Source of the DNA: Streptomyces sp. SAI-135
GTDB lineage: Bacteria; Actinomycetota; Actinomycetes; Streptomycetales; Streptomycetaceae
Assembly (NCBI RefSeq): GCF_029893805.1
Contig: NZ_JARXYP010000002.1
Coordinates: 8,184,001-8,248,000, forward strand
Direction of reading: 5' to 3'
Length of the DNA stretch: 64,000 bases
Shown: positions 8,087-16,863 of the stretch, one piece after another
Layout of the letters: every line of letters begins with the position of its first letter
How positions within the stretch are numbered: position 1 is the first letter of the stretch
Program-made: the position numbers and the translations under genes
Notes under the pieces: generated by a model
The model's input: only the letters and a program-made list of their open reading frames with translations
Database searches by the model: none
What the model was told of the DNA's origin: nothing

Positions 8087-9154
8087 TCAGCGTCCCGGAG
8101 CCGGCCCGCTGCTGGCACGGATCACGAGGTCGACGGGGACGAGGGAAGCGGGACGGGGCGGCTCGGCCGAGTCGTCGATCCGGCTCAGCAGGAGCCGCAG
8201 CGAACGGGTGCCGATCTCCGCGAAGTCCGTGCGCACGGTCGTCAGCGGCGGCAGCAGATGCGCGGCCTCGGGGATGTCGTCGTACCCCACCACGCTGACC
8301 TCGCCCGGCACCGGACGGCCCGCCTCGTGGAAGGCGTGCAGGACCCCGAGGGCCATCTGGTCGTTGGACGCGAACACAGCGGTGACGTCCCCGCGCCGGG
8401 CCAGCCGGCGCCCGAGGTGGTAGCCGGAGTCGGCGCTCCAGTCGCCGAACAGGGGCTCGGGCACGGGTGCCCCGGCCGCCTCCAGCGTGGAGCGCCAGCT
8501 CGCCAGGCGCTGGTCGGCGGAGGTCCAGCCGCTCGGTCCGGCGATGTGCCAGACAGTGGGGTGGCCGAGCCCCAGCAGATGCTCGGTGGCTTTGCGGGCA
8601 CCCTCCCGTGAGTCCCCGGTGACCCGCTCGCTCTCGGGGTCGAAGCCGTTCTCCAGCACCACCAGCGGGGTGTCCAGACGGGTGTCCGCCAGGGCGTGGC
8701 CGACCCACAGCTGCGGGGCGATGGCGATCACCCCGTCCGCGCCCTCGGCGCGGAGCCGGTCGACGGCCTCGACTACCGTGTCGTGCTCGGCCGAGTCCAG
8801 GGAGATGGAGCTGAGCAGATAACCCGCCTGCTGCGCGGCGGTGTTGATCGCGGTCAGGATCGCGGCCGGTCCGTAGCGGGCCGCGTCGAAGCTGATGACC
8901 CCGAGCATCCGGGTCCGTCCGCTGGCCAGCGAGCGGGCGCTGCGGCTGGGCCGGTAGCCGAGGCTCCGCATGGCCGTCAGGACCGCCTCGCGGGTCTCGG
9001 GGCGGACGGACGGATGCTCGTTGAGCACCCGGGACACGGTCTGCTTGGAGACACCGGCGAGCCGGGCCACGTCGTCCATCACCGGGCGCGAGCCGGCGAA
9101 GTTGCGTCGGCTGCGCCCCTTCGGCACGGCTCCCTCGGCGGCGCTTGGGGTCAT
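8087..9154 (-). CDS. LacI-family repressor of the beta-galactosidase operon
   Basis: The ATG at 9154 follows GAGGAA nine bases upstream and gives 355 residues. The DNA-binding head is MDDVARLAGVSKQTVSRVLN with hinge RPSRSARSLASGRT; the sugar-binding core follows (LGVISFDAARYGPAAILTAI; DGVIAIAPQLWVGHAL; AVFASNDQMALGVLHAF; VSVVGYDDIPEA), ending in VDLVIRASSG. It is the last gene behind the MFS transporter and two GH35 beta-galactosidases, separated from them by 98 bases that may hold its own promoter (a TATGCT at 9222-9217 is the best -10 seen). It is the natural candidate to bind the perfect palindrome ATGTTACCGGTAACAT in front of the MFS gene and to respond to galactose or a galactoside. Confidence 0.9.
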   Translation of the reverse strand: MTPSAAEGAVPKGRSRRNFAGSRPVMDDVARLAGVSKQTVSRVLNEHPSVRPETREAVLTAMRSLGYRPSRSARSLASGRTRMLGVISFDAARYGPAAILTAINTAAQQAGYLLSSISLDSAEHDTVVEAVDRLRAEGADGVIAIAPQLWVGHALADTRLDTPLVVLENGFDPESERVTGDSREGARKATEHLLGLGHPTVWHIAGPSGWTSADQRLASWRSTLEAAGAPVPEPLFGDWSADSGYHLGRRLARRGDVTAVFASNDQMALGVLHAFHEAGRPVPGEVSVVGYDDIPEAAHLLPPLTTVRTDFAEIGTRSLRLLLSRIDDSAEPPRPASLVPVDLVIRASSGPAPGR

Positions 9155-9252
9155 GATGGCGAGTTCCTCGACGTGGTGGCAGTGGTACGGCGGTCCCGGC
9201 CCGCCCGGGGAGCACAGCATAGGCGGGCCGGCGGACCGGGCTCCGGGGCAGG

Positions 9253-11640
9253 TCAGCCCGCCAGGACCGACCGGGTGTGCCGGGTGATCCACTCGGCGCG
9301 GGTGACGGCTGCGGTCCCCCGCTCGCCCCGTGCCTGCTCCGGCAGACGGACCGGCGCCTCGGCGTGCAGCGGCAGCACCCGCAGCCGCAGGCCCTCGGCG
9401 CGCAGCGCGTCCGCGGGCAGCCGGTCCAGGCCGATGTCCCAGACCCGTCCCGCCCAGAACTGGTCGGCGACCAGTGTGTCCCCCACGTACGCCCGCCCCA
9501 CGTCCCCGTGCCAGTGCAGCCGCAGGAGCGTCCCGGGCGGCAGCCCGTCCGGGACGCCGACCCGGTATTCGGCGGCCACGGTGTCGAAGTACTTGTCGGC
9601 CGGTGCGCTCGCCCGGCCCTGGACGCCGGTGACGGTCTCCGGGGCGGGTCCGGCGGCCCGCACGAGGGTGACCTCGGGTGCGGACTCCTGGACGGCCGAC
9701 GCGGCGGCCGGGACCCGGTAGCGGACGAACACCCCGTCCGCGACCGCCTGTGCCGTCACCCCGTCCACCACCGGCGGCCGCCCGGGCGCGGGCAGCACCG
9801 CGAACGACGTCGCCGCACCCGAACCGTGCAGCCGTACCTCGTCCCGGTCGAAGACCACCCCGTCCCCGCTCAGGACCAGCCGCTCGGCGCCCCAGGCCTC
9901 GCCCCGGTAGACGGTGCGGGCCGTCGCCGCGTCCAGCACCAGCAGGCCGGCCCTCCCGCCGTCGGCGGTGTCCACCTCCACGAGGGCGTCGGTGCCGGGG
10001 CGCAGTCCGGTCACCAGCAGCCGGCCCCCGGCCGGGGTGACAGTCCCGGTGGGCGTGCGTACGGCCGACACCGTGGCCGCGTCCAGGGCGAGTTCGGGCG
10101 CGATACCGTCCGTGGCGGCCAGCACCAGGACCGTACGGCCGTCGACGTCGACCGTGCACACCGGCTGCGCGGTGGCCCACTCCAGCCGCAGACCGGCCAC
10201 GTCGAGACGCAGCGGCCAGCAGAAGTAGGCGCCGCTGGGAACCGTGACGGGAGCGCTGGGCAGCGCCAACTCGTCCCCGCCGGACGCGAAGGCGACCGTG
10301 AACGAGGTCTCCGGGTGCTCCGGGAGCTGTTCGTGCGGCTGGTGGTTGTTGACGAACAGGAAGCCCGAGGTGCCGTCACCGCGCACCGCCCAGCGCAGGG
10401 TCTCCCGGTCGAACTGCCCGTCCGGCCGCCGCTCGGGCAACGTGGACTCCATCGGTGCGATCACCTGGCCGAAGTCCGCCAGCAGCAAGTGCTGGAGGCG
10501 CAGTTCGTGATAGGTCCGCCGGTACTGGCCGTACTCGCCGAGCGGTGCCTGGAAGTCGTACGTCAGGACGGGCAGGTCGTTCGGGTAGCCGGTGGCGTGC
10601 GACTCCTGGAGCGTGCTGAGCTCACCGGCGGGGTTGGTGCCGCCGTGGAACATGTAGTAGCCCTGCCAGACCGAGCCGCAGCCGATCTTGGTGAGGCCGA
10701 GGGCACCGATGTCGTCGGGGCCGACGTACGGCCGACGGTGGTAGGACACCGCCATGCCGCCGCCCAACTCGCAGGTGGCCCAGGGGAATCGGTCCGCGAA
10801 CGCGTCGGGCTCGCTGCCGCGCACCCGCACCGGGCGCAGGTCGGACCCGATGCCCTCGTCGTCGCGCTGGTGGGTGAAGAAGAAGTGCTTGCGGCAGGTG
10901 TCGGGCCAGCCGCCGTCGGCCTCGGTCCAGAACGCCTCGGTGTAGCCGCCGTACAGCGGAAGCAGTTCGTCCGGCGGGAGCCGGACACCGCCCCAGGCGG
11001 TCGCGGTCCACAGGGGCGCGCTGAGGCCGGCCTCCTGGGCCATCCGCTTCAGGGTCAGCAGATGGCCGGGCTGGTCGTAGAGCTCGTTCTCGATCTGGAT
11101 GGCCACGACCGGGCCGCCGTGGGCCCGGTCCAGACCCGCCAGCTGTTCGGCGATCGCCGTGAACCACGGGCGTACGGCCGCCAGGTACGCGGGATCGTCG
11201 GTGCGGGGCACGCAGTCGCGGGCCAGCACCCAGTCGGGCAGCCCGCCGCCGCGGACCTCCGCGTGCGACCAGGGGCCGATGCGCGGGACGAAGTCCAGCC
11301 CGTGCCGGGCGCACAGCTCGGCGAAGCGGCGCAGGTCGAGGTCGCCGTCGAAGCGGACGCGCCCCTCGGTCTCCTCGTGGTGGATCCAGATGACGTAACT
11401 GGCGACGGCCGTGACCCCGCCCGCCTTCATCTTCAGCAGTTCCTCCTCCCACTCCCCGGCGGGGCAGCGGGAGTAGTGGAACTCACCCGAGACCGGGAAC
11501 CAGGGGCGGCCGCCGCGGGTGAGCCAGCGGCTGGTGACCGCGATCGGGTCGGGCACCCCGGGGGCGTCCGCGAAGGGCAGGTGGCCGGTCAGCGGGGGCC
11601 CGGCGGGGGAGGGGAGGCGCACGTGGTGCGGCTGGGGCAT
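9253..11640 (-). CDS. Glycoside hydrolase family 35, divergent beta-galactosidase
   Basis: Encodes 795 residues from an ATG at 11640 that shares its A with the stop codon of the upstream gene (TGATG), so the two are translationally coupled. The N-terminal TIM barrel has GEFHYSRCPAGEWEEELLKM and GGVTAVASYVIWIHHEETEG. The acid/base Glu is E186 in IQIENELYD and the nucleophile is probably E291 in TCELGGGM, a variant of the usual EFW motif that marks a distinct GH35 branch. The C-terminal 400 residues are beta-rich and hold further jelly-roll-like domains (FFVNNHQPHE-like region, VGRAYVGDTLVADQF). No signal peptide is seen, so it should act in the cytoplasm on galactosides brought in by the MFS gene product; substrate probably differs from that of the neighbouring GH35. 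Confidence 0.88.
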   Translation of the reverse strand: MPQPHHVRLPSPAGPPLTGHLPFADAPGVPDPIAVTSRWLTRGGRPWFPVSGEFHYSRCPAGEWEEELLKMKAGGVTAVASYVIWIHHEETEGRVRFDGDLDLRRFAELCARHGLDFVPRIGPWSHAEVRGGGLPDWVLARDCVPRTDDPAYLAAVRPWFTAIAEQLAGLDRAHGGPVVAIQIENELYDQPGHLLTLKRMAQEAGLSAPLWTATAWGGVRLPPDELLPLYGGYTEAFWTEADGGWPDTCRKHFFFTHQRDDEGIGSDLRPVRVRGSEPDAFADRFPWATCELGGGMAVSYHRRPYVGPDDIGALGLTKIGCGSVWQGYYMFHGGTNPAGELSTLQESHATGYPNDLPVLTYDFQAPLGEYGQYRRTYHELRLQHLLLADFGQVIAPMESTLPERRPDGQFDRETLRWAVRGDGTSGFLFVNNHQPHEQLPEHPETSFTVAFASGGDELALPSAPVTVPSGAYFCWPLRLDVAGLRLEWATAQPVCTVDVDGRTVLVLAATDGIAPELALDAATVSAVRTPTGTVTPAGGRLLVTGLRPGTDALVEVDTADGGRAGLLVLDAATARTVYRGEAWGAERLVLSGDGVVFDRDEVRLHGSGAATSFAVLPAPGRPPVVDGVTAQAVADGVFVRYRVPAAASAVQESAPEVTLVRAAGPAPETVTGVQGRASAPADKYFDTVAAEYRVGVPDGLPPGTLLRLHWHGDVGRAYVGDTLVADQFWAGRVWDIGLDRLPADALRAEGLRLRVLPLHAEAPVRLPEQARGERGTAAVTRAEWITRHTRSVLAG

Positions 11641-13397
11641 CAGTCGGTCTCCGGTCCGAGGTCGGGCGTGCCGGTGAGCAGGGCACGCGTGCCGGTGGTG
11701 GCGTGCAGCTCCAGCAGCACCAGGTCGTTGGCGCCGGGGCGCAGCACGGGGGCGGGGACGTACAGCGTGCGCTGCGGGCCCCGGTTCCAGTAGCGGCCGA
11801 GGTGGAAGCCGTTGATCCAGGCCTGGCCCTTGGTCCAGCCGGCCAGGGACAGGAAGGTGTCCGCCGGGTCCGCCACCTCGAAGGTGCCCTGGTGGAAGGC
11901 GGGCGCCGCGTCCGTGGTGGCCCCGGACGGGCCGAACGGCACGGCGGCCAGGTCGTCCAGGGGCACGGCCCGGCACTCCCATCCGCGCAGTTCGGCGCCC
12001 TGGAAGGACACCGGGCCGAGCAGTCCCTTGGGCGCCCCGATGCGGGGACCGTAGTTGACCCCGCCCATGTTCTCGACCAGGACCTCCAGGATCGCACCGG
12101 CGTGCGGCACCCGTACGGCAAGGGTCTCGTCGTGCCGCTCACGCTCCAGTACGCCGGCCGGGGCGCCGTCCACGAAGACCTGGGCGCGGTCCCCGACCCC
12201 GCCCGGGAAGTGCAGCAGACCGTCGCCGGAGCCGGGAAGCGCGGTGCGGTAGAGCACGTAACCGGTGTGCACGCCCAGCTGGTTCATCGTCACCGGTGTC
12301 CCGGTGTCCGTCGACGGCAGCCCGCGCAGGTACGGCAGGAGTGCCGCCCGGTGGTCCAGGTCGACCTCGGTGAGCGGGAGTTTGGGCGCCGGGGACGGCA
12401 ACGGCTGCCGGGGCAAGCCCGTGTGACGGGCGATCACCTCGCGGAACGCGTGGTACTTGGGGCCCGGGTCGCCGCTCTCGGTGAGCGGGGCGTCGTAGTC
12501 GTAGGACGTGACGGTGGGCTCGTAGGCGTGCTTGTGGTTGGCGCCGTTGGTGAAGCCGAAGTTGGTGCCGCCGTGGAACATGTAGATGTTGACCGAGGCG
12601 CCGGCCGACAGCAGGCGGTCCAGGTCGGCGGCGGCGTCGGCGGCCGACCGCACGTGGTGCGGGCCGCCCCAGTGGTCGAACCAGCCGATCCAGAACTCCG
12701 CGCACATCAGCGGGCCTTGCGGCTGATGGGCGCGCAGGGCGGCCAGGTTCTCCTCGGCCCGGCTGCCGAAGGTGACCGTGGCGAGCGTGCCCGGCAGGGA
12801 GCCGGCCGCCAGGTGCCCGGCATTCGCCTGGTCGCAGGTGTACAGCAGCTCCTCGACCCCGCGGTCGCGCAGCGCCCGGTGGACGTGCTTGAGATACGCG
12901 GTGTCGTCGCCGTACGCCCCGTACTCGTTCTCCACCTGCACGGCGATCACCGGACCGCCGTGCGCGGCCATGAACGGGCGCAGTGCGGGCAGCAGTCGGT
13001 CCAGGTAGCCGTCGAACGCCGCCGTGAACCGCGGGTCGCTGCTGCGCGGCCTGATGCCGGGGTCCGCGAGCAGCCAGGCGGGCAGACCGCCGTCGTCCCA
13101 CTCGGCGCAGATGAAGGGCCCGGGGCGCAACAGGACGTGCAGGCCCTCGTCCTGGGCGAGGCGCAGCCAGCGGGGCAGATCGAGGAAGCCGTCCAGGACG
13201 AGACGGCCGGGCTCGGGTTCGTGGAGGTTCCACGGCAGATACGTCTCGACGCTGTTGAGGCCCATCAGCCGTGCCTTGCGCAGCCGGTCGGCCCACTGGT
13301 CGGGGTGGACGCGGAAGTAGTGCAGGGCCCCGGAGATGATCCGGAACGGCTCGCCGTGCAGCAGGAAACCGTCAGAGGACGTCGTCAGAGCGGGCAT
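11640..13397 (-). CDS. Glycoside hydrolase family 35 beta-galactosidase
   Basis: The ATG at 13397 is preceded by GAAGGG nine bases away and yields 585 residues; an ATG at 13406 would abut that ribosome binding site. A standard GH35 barrel is seen: ISGALHYFRVHPDQWADRL, GLNSVETYLPWNLHEPEPG, LRPGPFICAEWDDGGLPAWL. The acid/base is E158 in VQVENEYGAYG and the nucleophile E234 in CAEFWIGWFDHWGG; IYMFHGGTNFGFTNGA is the other family marker. Two C-terminal jelly rolls follow (GLLHFPGGVGDRAQVFVDG; WINGFHLGRYWNRGPQRTLY). Length is normal for bacterial GH35. It would cleave terminal beta-galactose. No signal peptide, so cytoplasmic; second gene of the MFS-GH35-GH35-LacI operon. Confidence 0.93.
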   Translation of the reverse strand: MPALTTSSDGFLLHGEPFRIISGALHYFRVHPDQWADRLRKARLMGLNSVETYLPWNLHEPEPGRLVLDGFLDLPRWLRLAQDEGLHVLLRPGPFICAEWDDGGLPAWLLADPGIRPRSSDPRFTAAFDGYLDRLLPALRPFMAAHGGPVIAVQVENEYGAYGDDTAYLKHVHRALRDRGVEELLYTCDQANAGHLAAGSLPGTLATVTFGSRAEENLAALRAHQPQGPLMCAEFWIGWFDHWGGPHHVRSAADAAADLDRLLSAGASVNIYMFHGGTNFGFTNGANHKHAYEPTVTSYDYDAPLTESGDPGPKYHAFREVIARHTGLPRQPLPSPAPKLPLTEVDLDHRAALLPYLRGLPSTDTGTPVTMNQLGVHTGYVLYRTALPGSGDGLLHFPGGVGDRAQVFVDGAPAGVLERERHDETLAVRVPHAGAILEVLVENMGGVNYGPRIGAPKGLLGPVSFQGAELRGWECRAVPLDDLAAVPFGPSGATTDAAPAFHQGTFEVADPADTFLSLAGWTKGQAWINGFHLGRYWNRGPQRTLYVPAPVLRPGANDLVLLELHATTGTRALLTGTPDLGPETD

Positions 13398-13425
13398 GCG
13401 GGGCATCCCTTCGAGTCGGCGGGGG

Positions 13426-14592
13426 TCAGTGGGTTCGGGTGCCGCGGACGAGCCAGAGCGTCGCGGCCAGGCACAGTGCCGAGACTCCGCTGAGCAGGAG
13501 GGGGACGGCCCGGATCCCGGACCACTCGATGGCCTTGCCCAGCGTGGGTCCCGCCGCCACGCCGCCGATCATCGAGGCGGCGATGACCAGGGCACCGGCC
13601 CGTCGGGCGCCGGGGGCCGCCCGGTGCAGCCAGGGCAGGCCGGTGGGGAAGATCGGCGCGATGAACAGACCGACACCCGCGTACGCGTAGGGCGCCAACT
13701 CCCGCACGGACGCGAGGAGCAGACAGGCCGTCATGCCCGCGCAGGACACGGTGACGATGGTCTGCGCCGAGAAGCGCAGGGCGATCGGGGCGACCAGGAA
13801 GCGGCCCACGGTCATCATCAGCCAGTAGACGGAGGTGGCGGTCGCGGCCACCCCGGCGCCGTATCCGACGGTCTCCAGATGGGTGGGTTCCCAGCCGCCG
13901 ACGCCCGCTTCGATGCCCACGTTCAGGACGTACAGCGCGACGAACACGCAGAGCACGGAGGCCAGGCTGCGGCCGAGGACGCGGGGTGTGCCGGGAACCG
14001 TGCCGGACGGCTGCGGGGCCTGGTCCCGCACGCCCTTCAGGCACAGCAGCAACGGCAGGTCGACGAGAGCGAAGCCGAGGAAGACCGCCGGATAGTGCTC
14101 GGCCCCGACCGCGCCGATCAGCGCCGGACCGAGGACGGCGCCCACCCCGAAGTGCGCGTTGAGGATGTTCAGCATGGCGGTGGAACGGTGACCGAAGCCG
14201 ACCGCGAACAGCTGGTTCAGGCCGTAGTCGACGCCGCCGAAGCCGAGACCGGCGAGCAGTGCGGCGGTCAGGGCGGCGGGCCAGTTCGGGGCGAGCGCGA
14301 AACCCGCCGCGCCGAGCGCCATCAGCAGGTACGAGGCGCCCAGGATCCGCCGGTTGCCGATCCGGCCGAAGAGCCGGTCGAAGAGCAGGACACCCGCCAC
14401 CCCGCCCACGAAGTGGGCGCTCAGTCCGAGCCCGGCCGCGGAGGGGGACAGGCCGAACTCCTCGCGGAACGCGGGGATCGCCGGGCCGTACAGCGCTTGG
14501 AGGGCGCCGATGAGCACGAAACCGACGCACGAGGCGACCACTGCGGCCGGGCTGAAGACCGGAGTGCGCGCGGGTGCCAGTGTCGAGGACAT
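13426..14592 (-). CDS. MFS transporter, probable galactoside importer
   Basis: Starts at an ATG at 14592 that lies about 8 bases after a TAACAT -10, so the mRNA is probably leaderless or nearly so; no ribosome binding site is present. An in-frame ATG 24 bases upstream falls inside the operator and is unlikely. The 388-residue product has about twelve hydrophobic helices (SPAAVVASCVGFVLIGALQALYG; the MFS loop motif FDRLFGRIGNRRILG after helix 2; ALTAALLAGLGFGGVDYGLNQL). It resembles sugar-type MFS permeases of the FucP/YfkF sort rather than drug exporters. As first gene of an operon with two cytoplasmic GH35 enzymes and a LacI regulator, its cargo is likely a beta-galactoside. The GH35 gene starts 28 bases downstream. 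Confidence 0.85.
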   Translation of the reverse strand: MSSTLAPARTPVFSPAAVVASCVGFVLIGALQALYGPAIPAFREEFGLSPSAAGLGLSAHFVGGVAGVLLFDRLFGRIGNRRILGASYLLMALGAAGFALAPNWPAALTAALLAGLGFGGVDYGLNQLFAVGFGHRSTAMLNILNAHFGVGAVLGPALIGAVGAEHYPAVFLGFALVDLPLLLCLKGVRDQAPQPSGTVPGTPRVLGRSLASVLCVFVALYVLNVGIEAGVGGWEPTHLETVGYGAGVAATATSVYWLMMTVGRFLVAPIALRFSAQTIVTVSCAGMTACLLLASVRELAPYAYAGVGLFIAPIFPTGLPWLHRAAPGARRAGALVIAASMIGGVAAGPTLGKAIEWSGIRAVPLLLSGVSALCLAATLWLVRGTRTH

Positions 14593-14600
14593 GGAGAGTG

Positions 14601-14628
14601 ATGTTACCGGTAACATCCCAGCCGTCAA
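14601..14628 (-). promoter_or_regulatory. Promoter and perfect 16-bp LacI-type operator of the MFS-GH35 operon
   Basis: On the minus strand TTGACG (14628-14623) and TAACAT (14606-14601) are 16 bases apart. The exact palindrome ATGTTACCGGTAACAT (14601-14616) covers most of the spacer and the whole -10, so a bound LacI-family repressor would exclude RNA polymerase. Centre CG is typical of that family. Confidence 0.75.
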
Positions 14629-14725
14629 GATCCGTGGGCGATGGGGTGGGGGATCGTTTGGTTGGACTGGTGGTCCAGGGATTGGATTGCTAGTCTAGAA
14701 GAACTGGTGGAGGCAGGAGGGTGCG

Positions 14726-15379
14726 ATGGAGGCCGAGCGGGACGCGATCATCGCCGCGCTCAGACCGGTCGTCGACGGGATCGCGGCGACCTTCGGGCCG
14801 GTGTGTGAGGTGGTGCTGCACGACTACCGGCGACCGGAGAACTCGGTGGTGGCCATCGCTGGCTCGGTGACCGGGCGCACGGTGGGCGGGGCGATGAGCG
14901 AGATCGGCCTGCGGATGGTGGCCCGGGGCGACGAGGCCGCCGACGAGCTGAACTACCTCACGCGGACCGGCACCGGCAAGCTCGTCAAGTCGTCGACGAT
15001 GCTGCTGCGGGACTCCTCGGGCGCGGTCTTCGGCGCGTTGTGCGTCAATGTCGACGTCACCGCGGCGAGCGAGGTCCACGCCCTGCTGGGAGCCCTGGCC
15101 GGGATCGGCACCGCCCCCGAGGAACCGCCCGTGACCACCTTCGGTGACGACATCGACTCCGTCGTCGACGTCATGCTCGACGCGCACCGGCACCAGTCGT
15201 GGGCGCTGCTCGACCGCGCCGGACGCCTCGACCTGTTCCGCAGCCTGGACGAGCGGGGCGTGTTCGCGGTCCGGCGGGCGATCGAGCAGGTGGCCGGACG
15301 GCTCGGCATCTCCCGTGCCTCCGCCTACAGCTATCTGTCCCAGTCCCGGAAACAGGCGAACACCGGAGGCCACTCGTGA
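14726..15379 (+). CDS. YheO/DauR-type transcriptional regulator
   Basis: A 217-residue protein; the ATG at 14726 follows GGAGG/AGGAGG. Residues about 1-120 form a YheO-like PAS domain (CEVVLHDYRRPENSVVAIAG; DSSGAVFGALCVNVDVT), and the C-terminal 60 residues carry a DauR-type helix-turn-helix (FAVRRAIEQVAGRLGISRASAYSYLSQ). Relatives such as DauR of Pseudomonas respond to amino-acid metabolites and control a neighbouring amino-acid catabolic enzyme. Here the stop codon overlaps the GTG start of a PLP-dependent dehydratase (GTGA), which makes that enzyme the likely target. A TAGTCT at 14691-14696 may be the -10. The gene is divergent from the MFS-GH35 operon. Confidence 0.88.
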   Translation: MEAERDAIIAALRPVVDGIAATFGPVCEVVLHDYRRPENSVVAIAGSVTGRTVGGAMSEIGLRMVARGDEAADELNYLTRTGTGKLVKSSTMLLRDSSGAVFGALCVNVDVTAASEVHALLGALAGIGTAPEEPPVTTFGDDIDSVVDVMLDAHRHQSWALLDRAGRLDLFRSLDERGVFAVRRAIEQVAGRLGISRASAYSYLSQSRKQANTGGHS

Positions 15380-16353
15380 CGACCACCATCCCACCGGTCA
15401 CCCTGGACGACGTCCGGGACGCGGCCGCCCGGCTCCAGGGCGTCGCCCACCGCACACCGGTGCTGCGCTCCCGCACCCTCGACGCGAGGGTCGGCGCCGA
15501 GGTGCTCCTCAAGTGCGAGAACTTCCAGCGGGTCGGCGCCTTCAAGTTCCGCGGCGCCTACAACGCGGCCTCCCGGCTGACCCCGGAGCAGCTGGCCCGG
15601 GGCATCGCCGCCTACTCCTCCGGGAACCACGCCCAGGCCGTCGCCCTGGCCGCCCGCGAACTCGGGACCACGGCGGTGATCGTCATGCCCGAGGACGCCC
15701 CCGCCTCCAAGCGGGCGGCCACCGAGGGCTACGGCGCCGAGATCGTCACGTACGACCGCTACACCGGGGACCGGGAGGCCATCGCCGAGGCCCTGGCCGC
15801 CGAGCGGGGCCTGGCCCTCATCCCGCCGTACGAACACCCGCACGTGATCGCGGGGCAGGGCACGGCCGCCCTGGAACTCCTGGAGGAGACGGGGGAGTTG
15901 GGGGCGTTGCTCACGCCGGTCGGCGGCGGCGGGCTGATGGCGGGGAGCGCGACCGCGGCCAAGGGCCTGTATCCGGGCATCCGCATGATCGGGGTGGAAC
16001 CGGAGGCCGGCGACGACACCCTGCGGTCCCTGGCGGCGGGGCGACGCATCAGCATCCCGGTGCCGAAGACCATCGCGGACGGACAGGCCCTGCGCACACC
16101 CGGCGAGCTGACCTTCTCGGTGAACCGGCGGCTGGTCGACGAGATCGCGCTGGTCTCCGACGACGAGATCCGCGCGGCCACGCGCTTCGCCTTCGAGCGA
16201 CTGAAGATCGTCGTCGAGCCGAGCGGCGCGACTCCGCTGGCCGCCCTGCTCAGCGGCCGGGTCAGGGGCCTCCCGGACCGGATCGGGGTGATCGTCTCCG
16301 GCGGCAATGTCGACGCGGACCGCTTCGCCCGGCTCTGCGCGGGCGGGGACTGA
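15376..16353 (+). CDS. PLP-dependent threonine/serine dehydratase-like enzyme
   Basis: A GTG at 15376 overlaps the regulator's stop by four bases and follows GGAGG six bases upstream; 325 residues. Fold-type II PLP enzyme: the Schiff-base lysine is K57 in GAFKFRGAYN, the substrate loop is SSGNHAQAVA, and the phosphate loop is PVGGGGLMAG; the end has VIVSGGNVD. There is no C-terminal ACT domain, so this is a catabolic rather than biosynthetic type. Members act on L-threonine, L-serine, or threo-3-hydroxyaspartate, giving a 2-oxo acid and ammonia; the metal-dependent hydroxyaspartate branch cannot be excluded. Its coupling to a DauR-like regulator suggests induction by the amino acid it degrades. 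Confidence 0.9.
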   Translation: MTTTIPPVTLDDVRDAAARLQGVAHRTPVLRSRTLDARVGAEVLLKCENFQRVGAFKFRGAYNAASRLTPEQLARGIAAYSSGNHAQAVALAARELGTTAVIVMPEDAPASKRAATEGYGAEIVTYDRYTGDREAIAEALAAERGLALIPPYEHPHVIAGQGTAALELLEETGELGALLTPVGGGGLMAGSATAAKGLYPGIRMIGVEPEAGDDTLRSLAAGRRISIPVPKTIADGQALRTPGELTFSVNRRLVDEIALVSDDEIRAATRFAFERLKIVVEPSGATPLAALLSGRVRGLPDRIGVIVSGGNVDADRFARLCAGGD

Positions 16354-16503
16354 AGCCGGCCTCCGTCACCCGAATGGCAGGCCCGGGCGGCCGGGCGGAC
16401 CATGGAGTGATGGGGCCCGGCCCCCGCCGGTGCCGCCCAGGCAGGGTGGGAGACGGAGACCGGCCCCGGCCGTACCGCAACACGGCCGGAAGGGAGAGCC
16501 GTC

Positions 16504-16863
16504 ATGTTTGAGGTGAAGACGACCGACAAGCCGGACGAGCGCCGGGACTTCCCGCGGGGCCACCTCGAAGCGGTCCACATGAGCGGACTGGACTTCGCCG
16601 TGGGCACCTTCGAGCCCGGCTGGCGCTGGTCCGAGTCCGTGGCGCCCATCGCGGGCACCCAGAGCTGCGAGGTCCACCACAACGGCTACGTGGTCTCGGG
16701 CCGCATGCACATCACCATGGACGAGGGCGGCGAGGGTGAAGTGGGCCCCGGCGACGTCTTCGTGGTGTCACCCGGGCACGACGCCTGGGTCGTCGGTGAC
16801 GAGCAGTGTGTGGTGTACGACTTCGCGGGTGGCATGGCGAAGGACTACGCGAAGGGCAAGTGA
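16504..16863 (+). CDS. Small cupin-domain protein
   Basis: A 119-residue single-domain protein; the ATG at 16504 follows GAAGGGAG. One cupin barrel is visible: FAVGTFEPGWRWSESVAPI, then CEVHHNGYVVSGRMHITMD as first motif (His-His and a Glu-poor variant) and EVGPGDVFVVSPGHDAWVVG as second motif with GD and H. Such small cupins may bind a metal and act on small molecules or serve as sensors; no specific reaction can be assigned. Its 3' end overlaps that of the convergent oxidoreductase gene by 19 bases. Confidence 0.85.
   Translation: MFEVKTTDKPDERRDFPRGHLEAVHMSGLDFAVGTFEPGWRWSESVAPIAGTQSCEVHHNGYVVSGRMHITMDEGGEGEVGPGDVFVVSPGHDAWVVGDEQCVVYDFAGGMAKDYAKGK

Noticed and set aside
9277-11793. Very long plus-strand open frame over the GH35 gene
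   Set aside because: It is antisense to a gene with full GH35 motifs; its composition (Arg/Gly/Val-rich, no domain) is typical of a GC-rich shadow.
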